Shown here in pieces: positions 1 to 8,475 of a DNA stretch of 22,719 bases. This DNA comes from DASUMP01 sp036277635 (GTDB lineage Bacteria > Actinomycetota > Acidimicrobiia > IMCC26256 > PALSA-610). The position numbers were made by a program, and so were the translations under genes. The notes beneath the pieces are model-generated. The model had not been told where the DNA came from. It searched no databases and saw only the letters and a list, made by a program, of their open reading frames with translations. Each line of letters starts with the position of its first letter. Within the stretch, counting starts at the first letter, position 1. The stretch covers positions 1 through 22,719 of the forward strand of contig DASUMP010000005.1 of the NCBI GenBank assembly GCA_036277635.1, written 5' to 3'.

Positions 1-44
1 GTGTCCTTTGCTCGGGTGGGGGGTGGGGTCCGTAGGCTGCGCGG

Positions 45-905
45 GTGATCCGTGAGCAGGTCGGTGCGGTGGTGGCGTCGATCCCGAGTCCGTCCGACGG
101 CGACATCTCGATCGGCCCGCTGGAGCTGCACGCGTACGGGCTCATGCTCGCGATCGGTGTGCTCGTCGCGCTGAAGGTCGCGGAGTGGCGCTACGCGCGG
201 TACGGACGTGACCCCGTCGAGATCGACTCGATCGCGGTGTGGATCATCGTCGCCGGCGTGATCGGCGCTCGGGTGTACCACCTCTTCACCGGTTACGACT
301 GGGACGAAGACGGCGTCGTCGGCGCGTTCAAGATCTGGACCGGCGGGCTGTCGATCTGGGGTGCGGTGCTCGGCGGCTTCCTCGCCGTGGTGGTGCTCGC
401 GCGCCGGCGGAACCTCCCGATGCTCGTCGTGATGGACGCGATCTCGCCCGGCCTCGTGCTCGCGCAGGCGATCGGGCGGTGGGGCAACTGGTTCAACCAG
501 GAGCTGTACGGACGCCCGACGGATCTCCCGTGGGCGCTCGAGATCGATCTCGTGCACCGACCGACCCGCTACATCGCCGAGGCGACGTTCCACCCGACGT
601 TCCTCTACGAGTCGCTGTACTGCCTCGTGATCTTCGCGGTCTTGCTCCTCGCCGACCGGCGGTGGGAGCTGCGACGCGGCCAGACGTTCGCGCTGTACAT
701 CGCGCTCTACACGTTCGGGCGCTTCTGGCTGGAGCTGCTGCGGGTCGACCCCGCGTCCGAGCTGTTGGGGGTGCGGTTCAACGCGTTGGTGAGCGCGGCG
801 CTCTGTGTGTTCGGCATCGTCTGGTTCCTGAGGCTCGGGCGTCACGGCGAGCCCGTCCCGCGACCCACCGACGGAACCCACGACGTCGACGAGCGAACGG
901 GATAG
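45..905 (+). CDS. lgt: Prolipoprotein diacylglyceryl transferase
   Basis: Integral membrane enzyme that moves diacylglycerol from phosphatidylglycerol to the lipobox cysteine of prolipoproteins, the first step of lipoprotein maturation. The 286-residue product has several hydrophobic segments and the family core GRWGNWFNQE (residues 144-153), whose Arg145 and Glu153 match the essential Arg143 and Glu151 of E. coli Lgt. HPTFLYES at 183-190 and GARVYH near 74-79 are also typical. The position of E. coli His103 is Trp105 here (LSIWG), which I recall as usual in actinobacterial Lgt. The GTG at 45 is the most upstream start; no strong ribosome site precedes it, so a slightly later GTG (69 or 72) is possible. 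A G-rich tract lies at 14-28. The ABC ATPase gene follows 57 bases downstream on the same strand. Confidence 0.95.
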   Translation: MIREQVGAVVASIPSPSDGDISIGPLELHAYGLMLAIGVLVALKVAEWRYARYGRDPVEIDSIAVWIIVAGVIGARVYHLFTGYDWDEDGVVGAFKIWTGGLSIWGAVLGGFLAVVVLARRRNLPMLVVMDAISPGLVLAQAIGRWGNWFNQELYGRPTDLPWALEIDLVHRPTRYIAEATFHPTFLYESLYCLVIFAVLLLADRRWELRRGQTFALYIALYTFGRFWLELLRVDPASELLGVRFNALVSAALCVFGIVWFLRLGRHGEPVPRPTDGTHDVDERTG

Positions 906-950
906 CCTCGCCTCGCTCCACCGCGGCGCACCTCAGCGCGTCGCTGCTCC

Positions 951-956
951 AGGAGG
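951..956 (+). promoter_or_regulatory. Ribosome binding site that selects a TTG start
   Basis: AGGAGG ends six bases before TTG 963 but eighteen bases before the first in-frame ATG (975). The spacing favours the TTG as the start of the ABC ATPase gene. Confidence 0.6.
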
Positions 957-962
957 GCGTCG

Positions 963-1712
963 TTGTCTGTTGCCATGCCACCCACCACGACCGTCGCGGC
1001 CCGCGCCGTCGAGGCCACCAAGACCTACGGCGAAGGTTCCACCGAGGTGCGTGCCCTCGACCACGTGTCGATCGAGTTCGCGGCGAGTCGGTTCACCGCC
1101 ATCATGGGTCCGTCGGGTTCGGGGAAGTCGACGCTGCTCCACTGCGTCGCCGGCCTCGACGAGCTCACCTCGGGCAAGGTGTACCTGGGCGATCTCGACA
1201 TCACCGCGATGTCGGAGAAGGAGCTCACCGAGGTGCGGCGCGACCGCATCGGGTTCATCTTCCAGGCGTTCAACCTCGTCCCCACACTCACCGCGATCGA
1301 GAACATCACGTTGCCGATGACGCTCGCCGGTCGGCGCCCCGACCAGCAGTGGGTCGACAACGTGGTGTCCACGATCGGTCTCGGCGACCGACTCTCGCAC
1401 CGTCCGAGCGAGCTGTCGGGTGGACAGCAGCAGCGCGTGGCGGTCGCTCGCGCACTCGCGAGCCGACCGTCGATCATCTTCGCCGACGAGCCCACCGGCA
1501 ACCTCGACTCGCGCTCGGGCGGTGAGGTGCTCGGGTTCATGCGCTCGGCGGTCGACGACTTCCAGCAGACCATCGTGATGGTCACTCACGATGCCAATGC
1601 GGCGGCCCACGCCGACCGGGTCGTGTTCCTCGCCGACGGCCGTGTGGTCGACGAGATCCACGAACCCACGGCCGACGCGATCTTCGACAAGATGCGCGCG
1701 CTGGGCGACTGA
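963..1712 (+). CDS. ABC transporter ATP-binding protein, LolD/MacB family
   Basis: Cytoplasmic ATPase subunit of a MacB/LolD/FtsE-type (type VII) transporter. The 249-residue product has Walker A GPSGSGKST (49-57), Q-loop Gln101, signature LSGGQQQR (151-158), Walker B IIFADEP (171-177), D-loop NLD (180-182) and H-loop His209. All catalytic motifs are intact and the length is normal for the family. The TTG start at 963 is chosen because AGGAGG lies six bases upstream; ATG 975 would remove only four residues. The permease gene starts seven bases after the stop, so the two are almost certainly co-transcribed and form one transporter. The substrate cannot be read from the sequence: relatives act on lipoproteins, antibiotics, peptides or cell-division hydrolases. 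Confidence 0.93.
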   Translation: MSVAMPPTTTVAARAVEATKTYGEGSTEVRALDHVSIEFAASRFTAIMGPSGSGKSTLLHCVAGLDELTSGKVYLGDLDITAMSEKELTEVRRDRIGFIFQAFNLVPTLTAIENITLPMTLAGRRPDQQWVDNVVSTIGLGDRLSHRPSELSGGQQQRVAVARALASRPSIIFADEPTGNLDSRSGGEVLGFMRSAVDDFQQTIVMVTHDANAAAHADRVVFLADGRVVDEIHEPTADAIFDKMRALGD

Positions 1713-1719
1713 GGCTCCG

Positions 1720-4479
1720 ATGTTCCGCGTCGCGCTCAAGAGCATCCTCGGACACAAGCTCCGCATCGTCCTCACCGCGGTCGCCGTCATCCTCGGCGTG
1801 GCGTTCTTCTCGGGGACTCGCGTCTTCACCGACACGATCCTCACTGCCTTCGACGACCTCTTCGCCGAGGTCAACGCCAACGTCGACGGCCAGGTGCGGG
1901 GTGCGCAGTCGGTCGACGACCCGTTCGGTGGCGAAGAGCGAGCGGAGATCCCCGCGCCGGTGCTGCAAGTCATCGAAGACGCCGAGGGAGTGAGCTCGGC
2001 CGCGGGGACGATCGAGGGCTGGGCGGTGATCATCGACGCCGACGGCAAAGCGCTCAATGCCGGACCCAACAGCGCGCCGCCGCTCGGGTTCAACTGGACA
2101 GAGAACGAGCTCTTGAACCCGCTCCGGCTCGTGGAAGGCGAAGCGCCGCTGCGGGCCGACGACGTGGTGATCGACCGGGCGACGGCCGACGAGACCGACT
2201 ACGGGGTCGGCGACGAGGTCCTGATCCAGACGAAGGCGGGCACCGACGAGTACACGGTTTCGGGGATCGCGACGTTCGGTTCGACCGACAGTCCGCTCGG
2301 CGCGACGATCGCCGTGTTCACGAGCGCGACGGCGCAGCGCGTCCTCGGCTCGCCCACCTACTTCGATTCGGTGGAGTACACCGCCGAGGAAGGCGTCGAC
2401 GAGTCGGAGCTGCGCGAGAACGTGATCGCGGCGCTCGACACGGCCGGCTACGAGTCGGTGCTCTACGAGACCGACCCCGTTCCGCCGAACGCCGAAGTCC
2501 AGGTGCTCACGGGCGACGAAGTGCGCGAAGACTCGCAGGACACGATCCGCGAATCGCTCGGCTTCTTCAACACGTTCCTCACGATCTTCGTGGTCGTCGC
2601 CCTCGTCGTCAGCGCGTTCGTGATCTACAACTCGTTCTCGATCACGGTGGCGCAGCGCTTGCGCGAGATGGCGTTGCTGCGGGCGATCGGTGCCCGCCGC
2701 CGCCAGGTCCTCGGTGCGGTGCTGTTGGAAGCGCTGGTGACGGGGTTGGTCGCCTCGGCGCTCGGGCTCGTGCTCGGCATCGGCATCGCGAGCGGCCTCC
2801 AGGCGCTCATGCAATCGCTCGGCGTCGACATCCCCGGAACCGGCGCGGTCATCGAGCCGGCCACCGTCATCTCGGCGTTCCTCGTCGGGGTGCTCGTCAC
2901 GCTGATCTCGGCGGTCCTTCCCGCGCGTCGCGCGTCGCGCGTCCCGCCGATCGCGGCCCTTCGCGATGTCGCGCTGGGTGGGAGCTTCAAGCCCTTCCGC
3001 CGTACGGTCATCGCGGCCGTGGTGCTGGCGCTCGGCATCGTCTCGATCGTGGCGGGTCTCTTCGGCGACGGCGGCGTCGCCTTGGTCGGCCTGGGCGCGT
3101 TCGTGGTGTTCATCGGCGTCGCCGTGTTGAGCCCCGTGATCGCGCAACCGGTCGCGCGCGTGCTCGGCGCGGAACCGGTCGGGTTCGTCGTGATCGCGTT
3201 CGGCGCGATCGTGTTGCTCGGCGGGGCGCTCGCGTTGATCGGCGGGATCGTCGACCTCAACCCGTTCCTCGTCGTGTTCGGCGCGCTCGTGCTCGCCTTC
3301 GGGTGGGCCTACGTCCGCTCCGGCGTGGCCGCTCAGGGCATGTCGGGCAAGCTCGGGCGGGAGAACGCACTGCGCAACCCGCTGCGCATGGCGCGTACGG
3401 GTTCGGCCCTCATGATCGGCATCGGCCTGGTCGCGTTCATCACGATCTTCGCCGCGTCGGCGCGAGCTTCGGTCGAAGACATCATCGGTGAGCAGGTCAT
3501 CGCCGACTTCGTCGTCAGCTCCACATCGTTCGAGGCCGGTCTCCCGCCGGAGCTCGCCGAGGAGCTCCAGGACGTCCCGGGGGTCGCGGTGGCGAGTGGC
3601 GTGCGCGGCGGCGCGGTCGAGGTGTACGAGCCCGACGCGGAGCCGGGCGACGAGCCGGTTCGCTTCGTGTCGGCGGTCGATCCGACGCTCGCCGAGGAAG
3701 TGTGGGACCTCGGCTTCATCCAAGGATCTGCTGACGCGATCGGTCCGAACCAGATCGGCGTGTGGGAAGATCGTTTCGACGACTTCGACGCGGAGCTCGG
3801 CGACACGATCGACATCGGGTTCCTCAACGGCGGTCGGCAGACGCTCGAGATCGTCGCCGTCTACGAGAACAACGAGCTCGCCAACGACTACGTCGTGTCG
3901 TTCGAGACGTGGGAAGCCAACGTCGCCGACCAGTTCGACTTCATCGTGGCGGTGAAGGCGGAGCCCGGCACCGACCTCGACGCACTCCGCGCCGATCTCG
4001 AAGTCGTCACCGATCGCTATCCGGTCGGCGAGCTCGAGACCGCGGAGGAGTTCGGCAACTCGCAGGCCGATCAGATCAACGCGATCCTCAACCTCGTCTA
4101 CGGGTTGTTGGCGTTCGCGATCATCATCTCGGCGTTCGGCATCGCGAACACGTTGGCGCTGTCGATCTTCGAACGGACGCGCGAGCTCGGGTTGCTGCGC
4201 GCGGTGGGGATGAGCCGGTCGCAGATGCGCCGGATGGTGCGCTGGGAAGCCGTCATCGTCGCGTTGTTCGGCACCGGCCTCGGCGTGCTGATCGGCGTCT
4301 TCTTCGGGTGGATCCTCGTCGAGGCGCTCGGCGACCTCGGTTTCGGTGTGCTCGAGATCCCGCCGTTGCAGCTCGGCGCGGTCGTGCTGTTCGGCGCGGG
4401 GATCGGCGTCATCTCGGCGCTCTGGCCCGCGTACAAGGCGTCGAAGCTGAACGTGCTGGAGTCGATCGCGACCGACTGA
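1720..4479 (+). CDS. ABC transporter permease, MacB/FtsX type, double-module
   Basis: Membrane partner of the preceding ATPase. The ATG at 1720 starts 919 residues: an N-terminal helix (about 14-34), an extracytoplasmic MacB_PCD-like domain (35-280), an FtsX three-helix module (283-307, 332-360, 383-405), a linker helix pair (428-448, 453-477), a further hydrophobic stretch (486-533), another helix (560-580), a second extracytoplasmic domain (585-785) and a second FtsX module (790-815, 842-868, 884-904). Both modules carry the cytoplasmic motif seen as REMALLRAIGA and RELGLLRAVGM. The open frame extends upstream to 1591, but that part lies inside the ATPase gene, so ATG 1720 is the credible start. 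I count twelve helices, two more than I expect for this two-module architecture. Role inferred: mechanotransmission or efflux with an unknown substrate. Confidence 0.9.
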   Translation: MFRVALKSILGHKLRIVLTAVAVILGVAFFSGTRVFTDTILTAFDDLFAEVNANVDGQVRGAQSVDDPFGGEERAEIPAPVLQVIEDAEGVSSAAGTIEGWAVIIDADGKALNAGPNSAPPLGFNWTENELLNPLRLVEGEAPLRADDVVIDRATADETDYGVGDEVLIQTKAGTDEYTVSGIATFGSTDSPLGATIAVFTSATAQRVLGSPTYFDSVEYTAEEGVDESELRENVIAALDTAGYESVLYETDPVPPNAEVQVLTGDEVREDSQDTIRESLGFFNTFLTIFVVVALVVSAFVIYNSFSITVAQRLREMALLRAIGARRRQVLGAVLLEALVTGLVASALGLVLGIGIASGLQALMQSLGVDIPGTGAVIEPATVISAFLVGVLVTLISAVLPARRASRVPPIAALRDVALGGSFKPFRRTVIAAVVLALGIVSIVAGLFGDGGVALVGLGAFVVFIGVAVLSPVIAQPVARVLGAEPVGFVVIAFGAIVLLGGALALIGGIVDLNPFLVVFGALVLAFGWAYVRSGVAAQGMSGKLGRENALRNPLRMARTGSALMIGIGLVAFITIFAASARASVEDIIGEQVIADFVVSSTSFEAGLPPELAEELQDVPGVAVASGVRGGAVEVYEPDAEPGDEPVRFVSAVDPTLAEEVWDLGFIQGSADAIGPNQIGVWEDRFDDFDAELGDTIDIGFLNGGRQTLEIVAVYENNELANDYVVSFETWEANVADQFDFIVAVKAEPGTDLDALRADLEVVTDRYPVGELETAEEFGNSQADQINAILNLVYGLLAFAIIISAFGIANTLALSIFERTRELGLLRAVGMSRSQMRRMVRWEAVIVALFGTGLGVLIGVFFGWILVEALGDLGFGVLEIPPLQLGAVVLFGAGIGVISALWPAYKASKLNVLESIATD

Positions 4480-4489
4480 GCGGGGCGAA

Positions 4490-5005
4490 TCAGACGTTCT
4501 TGTCGAACTGCTCCCGGATCGCGTCGTCTTTCTCGCGCACGGTGTCGGCGAGCCGCACTTGGTACGCCTCCATCGCGTCGCGCAGCGCGTCGTCGTGGGT
4601 GGCGAGGATGCGCACGGCGAGCAGTCCGGCGTTGCGCGCGTTGCCGACGGCGACCGTGGCGACCGGTACCCCCGCGGGCATCTGCACGATCGAGAGCAAC
4701 GAGTCGAGCCCGTCGAGGCGTTCGAGGGGCACGGGGACGCCGATCACCGGCAGTGGTGTGAGCGACGCGGTCATGCCGGGGAGGTGCGCGGCGCCGCCCG
4801 CGCCCGCGACGATCACCCGCACGCCGCGTGACACCGCCGTGCGCGCGTAGTCGACCATCACGTCGGGGGTGCGGTGCGCGGAGACGATGCGCACCTCGTG
4901 GGCCACATCGAACTCGGTGAGCACGTCGATCGCGCCCTGCATCACGCGCAGGTCGGAGTCGCTGCCCATGATCACACCGACGAGCACCGGCCGACGATCG
5001 TCCAC
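4490..5005 (-). CDS. purE: N5-carboxyaminoimidazole ribonucleotide mutase (PurE, class I)
   Basis: Purine biosynthesis enzyme converting N5-CAIR to CAIR in the cytoplasm. The 171-residue product shows the class I pattern: GSDSD (14-18), SAHRTPD (42-48, with His44 matching the catalytic His45 of E. coli), the loop GAGGAAHLPGM, then PVPLERLDGLDSLLSIVQMP. The start is GTG 5005. The open frame continues upstream without family similarity, and TAGCGT, a -10-like hexamer, sits eight bases before this GTG, which fits a leaderless transcript. Class I PurE normally follows PurK, but no purK is in this window. The gene converges on the ABC permease with a ten-base gap and diverges from the nitronate monooxygenase gene. 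Confidence 0.94.
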   Translation of the reverse strand: MDDRRPVLVGVIMGSDSDLRVMQGAIDVLTEFDVAHEVRIVSAHRTPDVMVDYARTAVSRGVRVIVAGAGGAAHLPGMTASLTPLPVIGVPVPLERLDGLDSLLSIVQMPAGVPVATVAVGNARNAGLLAVRILATHDDALRDAMEAYQVRLADTVREKDDAIREQFDKNV

Positions 5006-5013
5006 GGAGCGCG

Positions 5014-5019
5014 ACGCTA
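5014..5019 (-). promoter_or_regulatory. Candidate -10 element for leaderless purE
   Basis: TAGCGT on the minus strand fits the actinobacterial TAnnnT -10 pattern and ends eight bases before the purE GTG, so transcription would start at or next to the start codon. No convincing -35 was seen. Confidence 0.35.
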
Positions 5020-5081
5020 GCCCCCGTCTAGGGTTGCCTCGCGCGACGTGACGGCGCGTCGGGCGCGGAGCAGGAGGCACG

Positions 5082-6056
5082 ATGCAGACGCGGCTCACCG
5101 AGATGCTCGGCATCGAGCACCCCGTGATGCTCGCAGGCATGGGTGGCGTCTCGTACGCGCGGCTCGTGGCGGCGGTGTCCGACGCCGGCGGGTTCGGCAC
5201 GCTCGGCGCGGCCACGATGGGCTCCGACGAGATGGTCGCCGAGATGCGAGCGGTACGGGCCGCCACCGACAAGCCGTTCGGCGTCGACCTCCTCGCCGCG
5301 CTGCCCGAACGCATGGACACCGACATCCCGCGCATCGTGGAGGCGGGCGCGTCGCTGTTCGTCGCCGGACTCGGCGTGCCGCGCGACGTCGTGCGGGCGT
5401 GTCACGACGGCAACGTGCTCGTCGCGAGCATGTGCGGCAAGGTGCGCCACGCGATCGCGGCGGTGGAAGCGGGCTGCGATTTCGTGATCGCGCAGGGCAC
5501 GGAAGCGGGTGGTCACACCGGTACGGTGGCAACGATGCCGCTCGTGCCCCAAGTCGTCGACGCCGTCGGCGACCGGGTGCCCGTCGTCGCCGCGGGTGGG
5601 ATCTTCGACGGTCGGGGACTCGCGGCCGCGCTGGCACTGGGCGCCGACGGCGTGTGGCTCGGCACGCGCTTCATCGCCACACCCGAAGCGCACACCGTCG
5701 CGGGCTACAAGGAAGCGTTGCTCGGGACCCCCGAAGACGGCACGGTGGTGAGTCGCGGCTTTACCGGCAAGACCCTGCGAGCAGTGCGCAACGAGTGGAC
5801 GCGCCACATCGAGGAGCATCCCGAAGAGCTGCGGCCGTTCCCCGAGCAGATGTTCCGCGCGATCGAGGCGGGCGCCCTCCACCTCGGCGGCGACGATTCC
5901 ACGCCCGTCGACCCGACGAAGGAGTGCTACCCGGCGGGGCAGGGAGTCGGCGCGATCACCGCGCTCACACCGGCAGGCGACGTCGTGCGCGAGATCGTCG
6001 CCGAGGCCGAGGCCATCGTCAGCCGGCTCGGCACCTCTGCCGCACGCGGGCGGTAG
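5082..6056 (+). CDS. Nitronate monooxygenase (NPD / 2-nitropropane dioxygenase family)
   Basis: FMN-dependent TIM-barrel enzyme. Characterised relatives oxidise propionate 3-nitronate and other nitronates; other homologues are enoyl-ACP reductases (FabK), so the substrate is not certain. The 324-residue protein has the N-terminal pattern HPVMLAGMGGVSYARLVAAVSDAGGFG (quoted here in two parts: HPVMLAGMGG, then SDAGGFG), the motif GTEAGGHTG (139-147) with His145 at the position of the catalytic histidine, and the FMN-phosphate loop AAGGIFDGRG followed by GADGVWLGTRF. ATG 5082 is preceded by AGGAGG with a four-base spacer. A TAGGGT hexamer at 5029-5034 may be its -10. The stop is four bases before the next gene, so the two are likely translated from one message. 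Confidence 0.9.
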   Translation: MQTRLTEMLGIEHPVMLAGMGGVSYARLVAAVSDAGGFGTLGAATMGSDEMVAEMRAVRAATDKPFGVDLLAALPERMDTDIPRIVEAGASLFVAGLGVPRDVVRACHDGNVLVASMCGKVRHAIAAVEAGCDFVIAQGTEAGGHTGTVATMPLVPQVVDAVGDRVPVVAAGGIFDGRGLAAALALGADGVWLGTRFIATPEAHTVAGYKEALLGTPEDGTVVSRGFTGKTLRAVRNEWTRHIEEHPEELRPFPEQMFRAIEAGALHLGGDDSTPVDPTKECYPAGQGVGAITALTPAGDVVREIVAEAEAIVSRLGTSAARGR

Positions 6057-6060
6057 CCAC

Positions 6061-7419
6061 GTGCCGGAACGCTTCGTCGTGATCGGCGGGGACGCCGCCG
6101 GCATGAGCGCGGCAGCACAGGCGCGACGGCGTCGCGACGAGCGTGACCTCGAAATCGTCGCGTTCGAACGCGGCAGCTACACGTCGTACGCCGCGTGTGG
6201 GTTGCCGTACTTCGTCGCCGACATGGTGCCCGACGCGCAACGGCTCATCGCGCGTTCGCCCGAGCAACACCGCGAGCGGGGCGTCGACGTGCGGACGGGT
6301 CACGAGGCCGTCGCCATCGACGTCGAGCGACGCGTCGTGAGGGTTCGGTGTCTCGACGACGGCACCGAGACCGACGAACCCTACGACCGACTGCTCATCG
6401 CGACCGGTGCGTCGCCGATCCGCCCCGAGCTGCCCGGCGCCGACGCCGCGGGCATCTTCGGGATCCAGACGATCACCGACGGCATCGCCCTGCGTGCCGC
6501 GATCGACGATCACGACCCGCGGCACGCCGTCGTCGTCGGCTGCGGCTACATCGGTCTCGAGATGGCCGAGGCGATGACGAAGCGCGGGCTCGAGGTGTCC
6601 CTCATCGAAGCGGGTCCGCAACCGATGAGCACACTCGATCCTGACATGGGTGCGCTCGTCGCCGACGCGCTGCGCGACCTCGGCGTCTCCCTCCACCTCG
6701 GGACCGCGGCCGAGGGGTTCCTGGTGGAGGGCGGTCGTGTGCGCGCCGTGGCGACCAGAGAGCGCGAGTTCCCGGCCGACATCGTCGTGCTCGGGATCGG
6801 GGTCACTCCGAACGTCGATCTCGCGTACCACGCGGGCATCGGGATCGGGTCGACCGGCGCCATCCAGACCGACCAACGGATGCAGACGACGATCGACGGC
6901 GTGTACGCCGCAGGCGACTGCGCCGAGTCGTTCCACCGCGTGAGTCGCCGCCCCGCTTTCGTCGCGCTCGGGACGCACGCGAACAAGCAGGGTCGCGTCG
7001 TGGGCGTCAACGCGAGCGGCGGCTACGCGACGTTCCCCGGTGTCGTCGGCACCGCGATCACGAAGGTGTGCGACTACGAGGTCGGTCGGACCGGGCTGAA
7101 CGAGAGCGAGGCTCGCCGTGCCGGCTTCGCGTACGACGTCGCGCGCATCGAGGCCCGCACCCGCGCCCACTACTACCCGGGCGCGAGCAAGGTCACCGTG
7201 AAGATGCTGGCCGAGCAGCGCACCGGTCGGCTCCTCGGCGCGCAGATCATCGGCAAGGAGGGGGCGGCCAAGCGGATCGACGTGGTCGCCGCGGCGGTGT
7301 GGAACGGCATGACCGCGTCGGAGTTCGCCAACCTCGACCTCGGCTACGCGCCGCCGTTCTCGCCGGTGTGGGACCCAGTGCTCACCGCCGCCCGCAAGGT
7401 CTCGGGCGCGGGCGACTGA
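6061..7419 (+). CDS. FAD-dependent NAD(P)H oxidoreductase, CoA-disulfide reductase-like
   Basis: Member of the single-cysteine branch of the pyridine nucleotide-disulfide oxidoreductases (CoA-disulfide reductase, NADH oxidase/peroxidase). The 452-residue protein has an N-terminal FAD fold VVIGGDAAGMSAA (6-18), the motif SYAACGLPYF (42-51) with the redox Cys46, ATGASPIRP, an NAD(P)H fold CGYIGLEMAEA, the FAD-contact AAGDCAE, and a full C-terminal dimerisation domain. The lone cysteine in xxCGLPY supports a CoA-disulfide or persulfide reductase or an NADH oxidase rather than a dithiol enzyme such as lipoamide dehydrogenase. There is no C-terminal rhodanese domain. The GTG at 6061 lies four bases after the upstream stop with only a weak purine site, which suggests translational coupling. 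It converges on gmd with a ten-base gap. Confidence 0.88.
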   Translation: MPERFVVIGGDAAGMSAAAQARRRRDERDLEIVAFERGSYTSYAACGLPYFVADMVPDAQRLIARSPEQHRERGVDVRTGHEAVAIDVERRVVRVRCLDDGTETDEPYDRLLIATGASPIRPELPGADAAGIFGIQTITDGIALRAAIDDHDPRHAVVVGCGYIGLEMAEAMTKRGLEVSLIEAGPQPMSTLDPDMGALVADALRDLGVSLHLGTAAEGFLVEGGRVRAVATREREFPADIVVLGIGVTPNVDLAYHAGIGIGSTGAIQTDQRMQTTIDGVYAAGDCAESFHRVSRRPAFVALGTHANKQGRVVGVNASGGYATFPGVVGTAITKVCDYEVGRTGLNESEARRAGFAYDVARIEARTRAHYYPGASKVTVKMLAEQRTGRLLGAQIIGKEGAAKRIDVVAAAVWNGMTASEFANLDLGYAPPFSPVWDPVLTAARKVSGAGD

Positions 7420-7429
7420 GCCGACGCGA

Positions 7430-8425
7430 TCAACCCGCGCCGAGGCGGGCCTTCTCGCTCTCTTCGGCGAGGTCGTTCTCGTACATCATCTTCACGAGCG
7501 TCTCGAAGTCGACCTTCGGCGTCCAGCCCAACTTCTCGCGAGCCTTCGACGCGTCGCCGATGAGCAGGTCGACCTCGCTCGGGCGGTCGAACCGGTTGTC
7601 GTGACGCACGAACGGCTCCCAGGAGTCGTAACCCGCGATGCGGAACGAGGTGTCGAGGAAGTCGCGGATGGAGTGCGTCTCGCCGGTGGCGATCACGTAG
7701 TCGTCGGGCTCGTCTTGTTGCAGCATCAGCCACATCGCCTCGACGTAGTCGCCCGCGTAGCCCCAGTCGCGCTTCGACTCGAGGTTGCCGAGGCTGATGC
7801 TGTCCTGCAGCCCGAGTTTGATGCGCGCCAGCGAGTTCGTGATCTTGCGGGTGACGAACTCGACGCCGCGGCGTGGACCTTCGTGGTTGAACAAGATCCC
7901 CGAGCTCGCGTGGAGCCCATAGGCCTCGCGGTAGTTCAACGTCGTGTAGTGGCCGAACACCTTGGCGACGCCGTACGGCGAGCGAGGATGGAACGGCGTG
8001 CCCTCGGTCTGGGGCACCTCGCGCACCTTGCCGAACATCTCCGACGACGACGCTTGGTAGAAGCGGATCGGGTTGTTCTGCGCGCCGCCGACGATGCGCA
8101 CGGCTTCGAGCATCCGCAGGACACCGAGGCCGGTGATCTCCGCGGTCAGCTCGGCTTGCTTGAACGACAGCTGCACGAAGCTGATCGCGCCGAGGTTGTA
8201 GACCTCGTCGGGCTGCACCTGCTCGACCACCGCGATCAGCGAGGAGAGGTCGCGCAGATCGCCTTCGACGCATTCGAGCGCCGGGTTCTCGTTCGAGACG
8301 AGCTCGATCTTCGGGTTGCTCTGGCCGCGCACCAGGCCGAACACCTGGTAGCCCTTCTCGGCGAGGAACTGCGAGAGGTGTCGACCGTCCTGTCCGGTGA
8401 TGCCGGTGATCAGCGCTCGTCTCAT
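7430..8425 (-). CDS. gmd: GDP-mannose 4,6-dehydratase
   Basis: Cytoplasmic short-chain dehydrogenase/reductase that turns GDP-D-mannose into GDP-4-keto-6-deoxy-D-mannose, the precursor of GDP-fucose, GDP-rhamnose and related sugars. The 331-residue product has the NADP-binding TGITGQDG (7-14), the catalytic set Ser128-Glu129 in SSSEMFG with Tyr151 and Lys155 in SPYGVAK, and the family signature NHEGPRRGVEFVTRKI. The length is slightly short for Gmd but full-size in domain content. ATG 8425 begins directly at the Rossmann strand; the leader is purine-rich (AGAAAGAG) without a strong ribosome site. No GDP-fucose synthase, reductase or glycosyltransferase is adjacent, so the final sugar is unknown. 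It lies 50 bases downstream of the DUF3151 gene on the same strand. Confidence 0.94.
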   Translation of the reverse strand: MRRALITGITGQDGRHLSQFLAEKGYQVFGLVRGQSNPKIELVSNENPALECVEGDLRDLSSLIAVVEQVQPDEVYNLGAISFVQLSFKQAELTAEITGLGVLRMLEAVRIVGGAQNNPIRFYQASSSEMFGKVREVPQTEGTPFHPRSPYGVAKVFGHYTTLNYREAYGLHASSGILFNHEGPRRGVEFVTRKITNSLARIKLGLQDSISLGNLESKRDWGYAGDYVEAMWLMLQQDEPDDYVIATGETHSIRDFLDTSFRIAGYDSWEPFVRHDNRFDRPSEVDLLIGDASKAREKLGWTPKVDFETLVKMMYENDLAEESEKARLGAG

Positions 8426-8459
8426 CGGCCGCTCTTTCTAGCAGTCACGCGCGGGTGAA

Positions 8460-8473
8460 CCGCCGGTCGGCGG
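8460..8473 (-). terminator. Small hairpin after the DUF3151 gene
   Basis: CCGCC and GGCGG pair around a four-base loop, beginning two bases after the DUF3151 stop. There is no T-tract, so this is at best a weak or Rho-assisted terminator before gmd. Confidence 0.25.
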
Positions 8474-8475
8474 CG

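Noticed and set aside
14..28. G-rich tract upstream of lgt as a possible G-quadruplex
   Set aside because: Runs of 3, 6 and 4 G separated by single T give at most a two-tetrad structure unless a zero-length loop is allowed, and the window starts too close to judge its context.
1582..3723. A 713-codon open frame on the minus strand opposite the ABC permease
   Set aside because: Its product is a low-complexity mix of Arg, Asp, Glu and His with no domain, which is typical of an antisense frame in high-GC DNA. The plus-strand permease explains the sequence fully.
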